A stretch of 10,367 nt of DNA from assembly GCA_002782605.1 (NCBI GenBank), contig PFIF01000164.1:1-10367 (forward strand). Reading direction: 5' to 3'. Under the pieces are notes generated by a model, which made no database searches, was not told the origin of the DNA, and saw nothing but the letters and a program-made list of their open reading frames with translations. Shown here piece by piece: positions 5,260 through 10,367 of this stretch (positions are counted from its first letter, which is position 1; every line of letters begins with the position of its first letter). This stretch comes from Deltaproteobacteria bacterium CG_4_8_14_3_um_filter_43_13. GTDB lineage: Bacteria > Desulfobacterota > UBA8473. The translations under genes and the position numbers were made by a program.

Positions 5260-5586
5260 ATGTCCTCTTACGTTACTCATATAAACCAAATCCGCAAAAG
5301 GAAGGGATTGTCCGAGCTTACTGAAGGCGAATTTGAGCTGATTTATATCAATCAGGCTAGAAGAAGAGTAGGATTGTCTGAGTTAATTTCTAAGGAAAGA
5401 AGGTGCATTGTTTGTGGAAAGAATTTTATGTCCTTAGATGCTTCCCATCGTGTATGTGATAAGTGTCGTCCAAAGTGGACAAAAAAAAGAAACGAGCTTG
5501 AAAAGGCCTTTGTAAATATCGAGGATACAGAAACATTCGAACTCCTGAATATAGAAGAACTCAGTATTTTTGAAGGAATTGAATGA
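5260..5586 (+). CDS. Small zinc-ribbon protein with internal 22-residue duplication
   Basis: A 108-residue soluble protein that I cannot assign to a named family. Its N-terminal part holds two copies of the pattern INQ-x-R-x-R-x-GLSEL, at residues 8-20 and 30-42, with a 22-residue period. The basic, amphipathic character suggests paired helical nucleic-acid or protein-contact units. A four-cysteine zinc knuckle follows: C49-x2-C52 and C66-x2-C69, with Phe56, Arg64 and surrounding basic residues. The C-terminus is acidic (ETFELLNIEEL). The ATG at 5260 is preceded by CAGGA seven bases upstream. Its stop overlaps the start of the nucleoside phosphorylase gene (ATGA at 5583-5586), which implies translational coupling. 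The repeats have diverged at the DNA level, so the duplication is old. Likely a DNA- or RNA-binding or regulatory accessory of the downstream genes; this is inference. Confidence 0.75.
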   Translation: MSSYVTHINQIRKRKGLSELTEGEFELIYINQARRRVGLSELISKERRCIVCGKNFMSLDASHRVCDKCRPKWTKKRNELEKAFVNIEDTETFELLNIEELSIFEGIE

Positions 5587-6326
5587 AATTGCCATCCGAA
5601 GAATCGGTTATTATAGAGCCAAGAAAGGGTAGAACAGAGTCAAATGTAGAAGAAACAGTGTTCTTGTTTTTCTCACCTACAGATTTTAAGATCGCCTCTA
5701 ATGTATTAAATCTGGATGAATCACGAAGGAGAAGATTGAATTTCGCCAAATTGTACGACCTGAATCTCAATGGTAATCGATTCTCCATTGCTGGTCCTGC
5801 AATAGGGGCTCCAATAGCCGTAATACTCATGGAGAGATTGATTGCCATGGGAGCCAGGAATATAGTTGGCATAGGCTCATGTGGCTCGCTCCAAAAAGAC
5901 ATTTGTATAGGAGACTATATAATCCCTGCCGAGGCAATAATAGAGGAAGGGACATCCCAACATTATCCTCTGGGTGAACCGATCCCAAATGCCAGCAAAA
6001 AGATTTTGAAATATCTGGAAGAGTGTTGCCTGTCAAATAATTTAAACTTCACTATAGGCAAAGTATGGACAACAGATGCACCCTTTCGGGAGACAATAGG
6101 AAAAATTACCAATTACCAAAATCAGAATGTCCTGGGGGTCGAAATGGAGATGTCCGCTCTCTTAACGGTAGGTAGATTTAGGGGAATTGATGCAGGAGGG
6201 TTTTTGGTTGTTTCTGATGAACTGTTTACCTTAAAATGGAAATCTGGATTTGGAGGGGACAAATATTTTTCAGCAATGAAAGCAGCCTGTGAAACTCTAT
6301 TGCTTAATCATAGAACCATAGGCTAG
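5583..6326 (+). CDS. Nucleoside phosphorylase family protein (PNP/UDP phosphorylase family 1)
   Basis: A 247-residue member of the hexameric-type nucleoside phosphorylase superfamily, structurally unrelated in sequence to the trimeric PNP in this window. Motifs are GPAIGAP (71-77), IVGIGSCGSLQ (94-104), IGDYIIPAEAI (109-119), EGTSQHYP (122-129), VWTTDAPFRET (161-171), GVEMEMSAL (185-193) with the ribose-contacting Met-Glu pair, and VVSDEL (209-214), whose Asp sits where the general acid of PNP/MTAN enzymes lies. WTTDAPxRET and VEMEMSAL place it nearest uridine phosphorylase-like proteins. The N-terminus lacks the usual phosphate-binding GDP...R loop: FFSPTDFKIA stands there instead, so phosphate use is uncertain and a hydrolase or unusual substrate is possible. 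It overlaps the zinc-ribbon gene by four bases and precedes the DUF1786 gene by 48 bases. Confidence 0.85.
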   Translation: MKLPSEESVIIEPRKGRTESNVEETVFLFFSPTDFKIASNVLNLDESRRRRLNFAKLYDLNLNGNRFSIAGPAIGAPIAVILMERLIAMGARNIVGIGSCGSLQKDICIGDYIIPAEAIIEEGTSQHYPLGEPIPNASKKILKYLEECCLSNNLNFTIGKVWTTDAPFRETIGKITNYQNQNVLGVEMEMSALLTVGRFRGIDAGGFLVVSDELFTLKWKSGFGGDKYFSAMKAACETLLLNHRTIG

Positions 6327-6374
6327 TAGTGTCTCCATATCTGATTTATAAGGCAGAAAAAGAGGAGTGGAATA

Positions 6375-7415
6375 TTGTCCAATATCAGGATTCTTGCCAT
6401 TGACGTTGGAGGGGGGACACAGGACATCCTGCTCTATGAAGAGAGTAGTCTAGTGGAGAATTCCGTTAAGCTGATCCTGCCGTCTCAGACAAGGATTATA
6501 GCAAATCGTATTGCCGGAATAACACAAGATAGAAAGCCCATCTTTCTAAAAGGGAACCTTATGGGAGGTGGCCCCTGTGTAATGGCAATAAGAACCCATA
6601 TCAATGCCGGCCTCGAAGTATTTGCTACAGAGTTGGCAGCAAAAACCATCCACGATAATCTAATCAGAGTAGAGGAAATGGGAATAAAAATCGTTACTGA
6701 ACCGCCCAAAGATGCAATATCAGTTGTACTGGGAGATATTGATTTAATTGCCCTTAAGAAGGCACTATCCTATTTTGACACAGAACTTCCAAGGAATTTT
6801 GCAGTTGCGGTTCAGGACCATGGTGAATGTGTAGATGGGAGCAATCGGAAGTTTCGATTTCAACATTGGCGAAAATTTCTACAGAATGACGGGCAGATAT
6901 CCCATTTAGCATACCAAACCCCTCCCCATTACCTTACCAGAATGATAGCTGTTAAACGAAACATTCCGGATGCTATAGTCATGGATACATGTGCAGCGGG
7001 TATCATGGGGGCCCTTTGTGACCCCTTAATAGAAAAAGGAAATACAAAAGGGGTGGTCATTGTTAATATTGGAAATCAACATACTGTTGCTGCCCTTGTT
7101 AAAGACGGCAAAATGCTTGGGTTGTTTGAACACCACAGTGGATCGATGACTCCAAATAAATTGGAAGGCTACATCCATCGTCTCTTAGAGGGAACACTAA
7201 CTAACGAAGAGGTATTTGAAGACGGTGGACATGGGTGCTTTATCCAACCTGGTTTCTCTCCTGGGAACGGGTTTGACTTAATATCTGTAACAGGCCCTAA
7301 TAGAGGACTCGCAGAGGGGTTAGGATATTACTTTGCTGTTCCCCACGGTGATATGATGTTAACAGGGTGTTTCGGGTTGGTAAAGGCTGCTATGGAATTT
7401 TTTGGTAAAGCGTAA
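6375..7415 (+). CDS. DUF1786 family protein with ASKHA-type nucleotide-binding fold
   Basis: A 346-residue protein matching DUF1786. It opens with LAIDVGGGTQDILLYE (7-22), a classic phosphate-1 motif of the actin/Hsp70/sugar-kinase superfamily. A second glycine/asparagine loop is VIVNIGNQHTVAALVKDGK (228-246). Further conserved patches are MGGGPCVMA (63-71), QDHGE (147-151), VTGPNRGL (305-312) and HGDMMLTGCFGL (324-335). Relatives are often labelled pyruvate formate-lyase activating enzyme, but no CxxxCxxC radical-SAM motif is present, so I reject that label. The start is TTG at 6375, supported by AGAGGAG at 6361-6367 with seven bases of spacing; no nearer ATG keeps the phosphate loop. The acylphosphatase gene follows 14 bases downstream, indicating one transcript. 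Likely an ATP-binding enzyme of unknown substrate; the phosphorylase neighbour hints at sugar or nucleoside metabolism. Confidence 0.85.
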   Translation: MSNIRILAIDVGGGTQDILLYEESSLVENSVKLILPSQTRIIANRIAGITQDRKPIFLKGNLMGGGPCVMAIRTHINAGLEVFATELAAKTIHDNLIRVEEMGIKIVTEPPKDAISVVLGDIDLIALKKALSYFDTELPRNFAVAVQDHGECVDGSNRKFRFQHWRKFLQNDGQISHLAYQTPPHYLTRMIAVKRNIPDAIVMDTCAAGIMGALCDPLIEKGNTKGVVIVNIGNQHTVAALVKDGKMLGLFEHHSGSMTPNKLEGYIHRLLEGTLTNEEVFEDGGHGCFIQPGFSPGNGFDLISVTGPNRGLAEGLGYYFAVPHGDMMLTGCFGLVKAAMEFFGKA

Positions 7416-7429
7416 AGAAAGGAAAGGTA

Positions 7430-7708
7430 ATGCCAAAAGGTAGAGCCCATGTTTTAGTAAAAGGAAGGGTTCAGGGGGTCTATTTCCGTGCTGAAACTCA
7501 ACATGAAGCAAGACGATTAGGTGTAAACGGATGGGTTAAGAACCTCCGGGATAGAAGTGTCGAAGCTGTTTTCGAAGGAGAAGAAGACAGGGTTAAGAGT
7601 ATGATTAAATGGTGCAATCACGGGCCTGCAGGAGCAATAGTGACAGATATTTCTATAGATTGGCAGGACTATAAAGGAGAATTTAACGGGTTTTCCATCA
7701 CGTATTAA
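7430..7708 (+). CDS. acyP: Acylphosphatase
   Basis: Hydrolyses the carboxyl-phosphate bond of small acylphosphates such as carbamoyl phosphate, acetyl phosphate or 1,3-bisphosphoglycerate, in the cytoplasm. The 92-residue length is standard for the single-domain enzyme. The signature GRVQGVYFRAETQHEARRLG (12-31) contains the phosphate-binding loop and catalytic Arg20. GWVKNLRD (34-41) supplies Asn38, the water-orienting residue, and VEAVFEGE (44-51) is the usual following strand. The start has AAAGGAAAGG immediately upstream (about 7417-7427). It is the last gene of the plus-strand run and converges on lapB; no clear hairpin terminator is seen in the 56-base gap. Its presence at the end of an operon with a phosphorylase and DUF1786 may mean a product with an acyl or phosphoryl group, but acylphosphatase genes are scattered widely. 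Confidence 0.93.
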   Translation: MPKGRAHVLVKGRVQGVYFRAETQHEARRLGVNGWVKNLRDRSVEAVFEGEEDRVKSMIKWCNHGPAGAIVTDISIDWQDYKGEFNGFSITY

Positions 7709-7764
7709 ACCGGTAAAAAGGCAGCTCTTTCACATTACCCAATATTATGGAATTTAGCTACCCA

Positions 7765-8964
7765 TTACCTGTCTTCCAGTTCTTTGGGTATTATTGTATC
7801 CCATTTCAGACATTGGGGACATTTCCACTCTACATTTTCTAATTCAAAACCACACCTTTGGCATCTAAATCTTTTCTCAGGCATATCGAGTATGTTCAAA
7901 AGGTTTTGATATTCACGTATAAGTTCATCCGTCTTTCCAGATGCTATAAGGATTCTTCCCAACTCTTTTCTTGCATCTATGGAGGCTGACATTATCCTTA
8001 TCACAGACTGGAGCTCTTCTATCGCCTCTTCAGTATCTCCTCTCTTGTATAGATATTCTGCCAGGATAAAGTGAAGGTGGTAGTTGTCTTTATCTTCCTT
8101 TGAACTCTTCTTTAAAAACTCCTCAAAATCGTTAGATTTGTCTTGCATAGAGTATGCTTTTTCCAGTCTACCATATACCAGATGGGTTAAAGGTGGACTG
8201 ATTTTAGTTACTCTCTTCCATGTAGAGATAGCTCCGCTATAATCATTTTGGAAAAGACATATATCTCCCAAATGAATAAGGGCATCTATACAATTAGGGT
8301 CTAAAGATATAGCTTTTTTGAAAGTCTCCTTTGCCGACTTTATGTCATTATCAGCAAAGTGAGATTTCCCAAGCTCTGTTTGAATATGTGCCAGGACGTT
8401 GTTGTCATTTGTCTTTCTCAGTGCTGATACTCTCTGCTGAATTGTATAAGCCCTTTCCCATTCGTTAATCTCTTCGTAAAGCTCCTCAAGCTGTATATAG
8501 GCATCCAGCCTGAATGAATCATTGTCAATTACCTCTTCAAAGGATGAAATGGCCCTCTTGATAAAACCAGCTTTTTTAAAGTCTAAACCCAGATTGTACA
8601 AAGCCTGTATCTTGGTCTCTCTGTCAATTGTGGGACGGAGTATTATACTGTTATGTATACGAATAGCCCGTCCAACCTCTCCCTTGCTCCTAAACAGGTT
8701 CCCCAATGCTATATAGGTTTCAACTGTGTTGGAGTTTATCTGAACAGCTTTGGTAAATTCCTCTATGGCATGGTCATGATCATTTGAGAGCAGATAATTT
8801 ATACCCATCAGAAAGGCAGTACTCTCTTTGCCTTCTTTTTTGACCTTAGGTTCTACATCTGTCAATTTTGACGAAAACCAACCCCCAATGATCAGACCCA
8901 GAAAAAGACCGATCAAAACCAGAATTACAGAGAAATAATACGGATTTGAAACATGTAGTTCCAT
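7765..8964 (-). CDS. lapB: LapB-like TPR protein, LPS assembly regulator
   Basis: LapB (YciM) is an inner-membrane protein that couples LPS synthesis to transport and promotes FtsH-dependent turnover of LpxC in Enterobacteria. This 399-residue homologue has the full architecture. A single N-terminal membrane segment runs from about residue 10 to 30 (YFSVILVLIGLFLGLIIGG). TPR repeats follow from about 50 to 350, for example INSNTVETYIALGNLF, LDPNCIDALIHLGDICL and DSFRLDAYIQLEELY. At the C-terminus is a rubredoxin-like zinc site, C368-x2-C371 and C382-x2-C385. The ATG at 8964 has GGAGAAG about six bases upstream. It lies 22 bases after lapA, the pairing typical of Gram-negative genomes. LpxC control is inferred from the family. 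Confidence 0.9.
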   Translation of the reverse strand: MELHVSNPYYFSVILVLIGLFLGLIIGGWFSSKLTDVEPKVKKEGKESTAFLMGINYLLSNDHDHAIEEFTKAVQINSNTVETYIALGNLFRSKGEVGRAIRIHNSIILRPTIDRETKIQALYNLGLDFKKAGFIKRAISSFEEVIDNDSFRLDAYIQLEELYEEINEWERAYTIQQRVSALRKTNDNNVLAHIQTELGKSHFADNDIKSAKETFKKAISLDPNCIDALIHLGDICLFQNDYSGAISTWKRVTKISPPLTHLVYGRLEKAYSMQDKSNDFEEFLKKSSKEDKDNYHLHFILAEYLYKRGDTEEAIEELQSVIRIMSASIDARKELGRILIASGKTDELIREYQNLLNILDMPEKRFRCQRCGFELENVEWKCPQCLKWDTIIPKELEDR

Positions 8965-8986
8965 GAAATCTTCTCCAGTTTAATTC

Positions 8987-9295
8987 TTATTCGTACGGTT
9001 GTTTTGACTCCATAATTGGCAGATTTCTCAAGGAATTCAACTCGTCCTCCAATTCCAGAATAGTTTTCTGTTGCCTTTTTATCTCCTGCTTCAGCTTGAA
9101 GCTAGTAAAAACACAGCCGAACCCCGCAATGAGAATGCCTAAAAGGATAGAAATGAAGACTAATAAAAAAAGAGGCATAGTCAATACCTCGTTAACAAAA
9201 TAATATTGAAGGGAAACAGACTCTTGATTCTTAATGGCAAAGGTTATGGCAGTAATAAAAAAGAGCGTTACAAAAACCGTTTTTAACAATCTCAT
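8987..9295 (-). CDS. lapA: LapA-like (DUF1049) membrane protein
   Basis: Small inner-membrane partner of LapB in LPS homeostasis. From the chosen start it is 102 residues. The first membrane helix is at about 4-21 (LKTVFVTLFFITAITFAI), a short periplasmic loop carries the family motif NQESVSLQYYF, and the second helix is at about 41-63 (LFLLVFISILLGILIAGFG). A cytoplasmic coiled-coil tail follows (LKQEIKRQQKTILELEDEL). The frame is open upstream to ATG 9328, but ATG 9295 follows a near-perfect AAGGAGG with about seven bases of spacing and begins right at the membrane helix, so it is preferred. It lies 35 bases after the HIT gene and 22 bases before lapB, consistent with one transcript. Confidence 0.88.
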   Translation of the reverse strand: MRLLKTVFVTLFFITAITFAIKNQESVSLQYYFVNEVLTMPLFLLVFISILLGILIAGFGCVFTSFKLKQEIKRQQKTILELEDELNSLRNLPIMESKQPYE

Positions 9296-9330
9296 CAAAT
9301 TTCCTCCTTGTATTTCGGTAATGTCCACCT

Positions 9331-9819
9331 CTATATGTCTAATTGCTTGAAAAATGGGGCCAGCCTGTCATAGGTTTCGTCCAGGTGTTCAGGTATTACT
9401 CTGGTCTCAGCCAAAAGCGGCATAAAGTTGATGTCTCCAGCCCACCTTGGCACGACATGAAGATGCAAATGCTCTTCCAGCCCTGCCCCAGCAACCTTTC
9501 CCTGATTCAACCCAACATTGAAACCATGTGGTTGAAATGCTTCTTTAAGTATAATAATGGATTTCTGTAAAATAAGAGAGAGATTATTGACTTCGGCTAT
9601 CTCTAAATCCTCTAAACCGCTAACGTGTCTATTGGGGACTATCAACAGGTGACCATAGGAATAGGGGTATTTATTTATTATTACCATAGAAAGCTTGCCA
9701 CGGTATAACACTAAACTTGTGTTACTATCTTTTTCGCCGGGTTTAGAACAAAAAATACAGGCCTCTGATTTATCCCCTAAGATATAATCCATTCTCCAGG
9801 GAGCCCAAATACTTTTCAT
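9331..9819 (-). CDS. HIT family hydrolase, Ap4A phosphorylase-like
   Basis: A 162-residue histidine-triad protein that probably cleaves diadenosine polyphosphates or other nucleotide conjugates. The N-terminus WAPWRMDYI (5-13) is typical of the bacterial Ap4A phosphorylase/ATP adenylyltransferase-like group. C21-x2-C24 belongs to its structural zinc site, PYSYGHLLIVPNRHV (52-66) is the nucleotide-binding region, and the triad HLHLHVVPRW (117-126) has His119 as the expected nucleophile. AETRVIPE (137-144) near the C-terminus is also group-specific. The start ATG at 9819 follows GGAGG by four bases, and the UPF0280 stop is only 12 bases upstream, so the two are surely co-transcribed. Phosphorylase versus hydrolase activity cannot be settled from sequence. 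Confidence 0.9.
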   Translation of the reverse strand: MKSIWAPWRMDYILGDKSEACIFCSKPGEKDSNTSLVLYRGKLSMVIINKYPYSYGHLLIVPNRHVSGLEDLEIAEVNNLSLILQKSIIILKEAFQPHGFNVGLNQGKVAGAGLEEHLHLHVVPRWAGDINFMPLLAETRVIPEHLDETYDRLAPFFKQLDI

Positions 9820-9831
9820 TGTGCCTCCGCT

Positions 9832-10367
9832 CTATATCTCAATTAACTCCACCTTTCCATAAACGGCCATTTCTTTACCCAGTACAATCAAAACACCCAA
9901 GATACCATCAATCTTACCAGCAAATTCTAAGGCTCTGTTAAAATCCCTTTTATCTTTTACAAGATTACCAACAGATGTAGCAGCAGCATCTGCCAGAAGA
10001 GCCGATTTTGACACAACAGTAACGGCATCTGCCCTGCCAAAACTAATGGAATGCCCCACTGTACCTGAAGAGGTACAAACCCCAAGAGGGGTATCATCAG
10101 GATTGATCTTAATCCCTATCCTATTGCTTAGCGGAGACGTACCTGCATATATCCCGATGCTTGTTTTTGAAGAAGTTTTAAGAAATATATCTCCCCCGTT
10201 TTCTACAATTATTTCCTCCGATTGGTTTAATAACTCTTTACCAATAAATTCGGAAATACCCCCTGCTACCGCTGCCATAGGCCCAGTTCCGGTTAAGCTC
10301 GAAGCCTCCATCATGGCCTTTATAATTCTGGGGGCAAAGGGATCTAATGGTAGTGGTATCAGACTCT
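9832..10367 (-). CDS. UPF0280 family protein, ApbE-like fold (5' end beyond window)
   Basis: C-terminal 178 residues of a UPF0280 protein; the frame is open through the right edge, so the start lies outside the window. Conserved features are the LPLDPFAP segment before SSLTGTGPMAAVAGGISEFI, the IIVENGGDIF strand, the TPLGVCTSSGTVGHSISFGRADAV block and LADAAATSVGNLV. The SSGTVGHS...GRADAVTVV...ADAAAT arrangement resembles the flavin-binding region of ApbE FAD:protein FMN transferases, which UPF0280 is distantly related to. No biochemical role is established for UPF0280; a flavin- or cofactor-related function is inference. It is the first visible gene of the minus-strand run with HIT, lapA and lapB. 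An internal ATG at 10314 is not a credible start because homology continues upstream of it. Confidence 0.85.
   Translation of the reverse strand, partial: SLIPLPLDPFAPRIIKAMMEASSLTGTGPMAAVAGGISEFIGKELLNQSEEIIVENGGDIFLKTSSKTSIGIYAGTSPLSNRIGIKINPDDTPLGVCTSSGTVGHSISFGRADAVTVVSKSALLADAAATSVGNLVKDKRDFNRALEFAGKIDGILGVLIVLGKEMAVYGKVELIEI

Noticed and set aside
6375..7415. Pyruvate formate-lyase activating enzyme annotation
   Set aside because: No CxxxCxxC radical-SAM cluster motif; the N-terminus is an ASKHA phosphate loop instead.
1..10367. CRISPR array, rRNA or complete insertion sequence
   Set aside because: No regularly spaced repeats, rRNA-like conserved blocks or paired terminal inverted repeats with a transposase were found on reading through both strands.

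Overview
The window comes from a Gram-negative bacterial chromosome of modest GC content (about 40% by eye). The Gram-negative call rests on a lapA-lapB pair, the inner-membrane LPS-assembly proteins. A DUF1786 protein, a UPF0280 protein, an Ap4A-phosphorylase-like HIT enzyme and an MTA/SAH deaminase together would suit an anaerobic or deep-branching lineage (Desulfobacterota, Nitrospirota or a related candidate phylum). This placement is inference; nothing in the window fixes the taxon.

Layout. (1) 211-2454, plus strand: a trimeric-type purine-nucleoside phosphorylase followed by an MTA/SAH deaminase of the amidohydrolase superfamily. Together they form a deaminate-then-phosphorolyse purine salvage module. 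(2) 2505-2580: tRNA-Arg(CCG) with encoded CCA. (3) 2581-5259: a degraded accessory stretch. Two apparently intact minus-strand genes, an LEA14-like lipoprotein and an exported-looking protein-L-isoaspartate methyltransferase, sit among gene debris. The debris is a RhuM-family C-terminal fragment, a nuclease-like gene with an in-frame TAA, a truncated BRO-N (phage antirepressor) gene, and the C-terminal tail of a REP-associated (Y1) tyrosine transposase. (4) 5260-7708, plus strand: a compact four-gene run encoding a small zinc-ribbon protein with an internal duplication, a divergent family-1 nucleoside phosphorylase (ATGA overlap with the previous gene), a DUF1786 ASKHA-fold protein starting at TTG, and an acylphosphatase. 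(5) 7765-10367, minus strand: UPF0280 (runs off the right edge), HIT hydrolase, lapA, lapB, in that transcription order, convergent with the acylphosphatase gene.

How it fits together. The left and middle blocks both deal with nucleosides and phosphoryl compounds: two unrelated nucleoside phosphorylases, a nucleoside deaminase, an acylphosphatase and an actin/sugar-kinase-fold protein of unknown role. The right block is housekeeping (LPS homeostasis, dinucleotide polyphosphate turnover). The middle debris field is a decayed mobile-element landing zone next to a tRNA gene. No CRISPR array, complete insertion sequence, rRNA or complete defence system was seen. The most promising unexplained system is the 5260-7708 operon, where the duplicated zinc-ribbon protein is translationally coupled to a nucleoside phosphorylase and followed by DUF1786.
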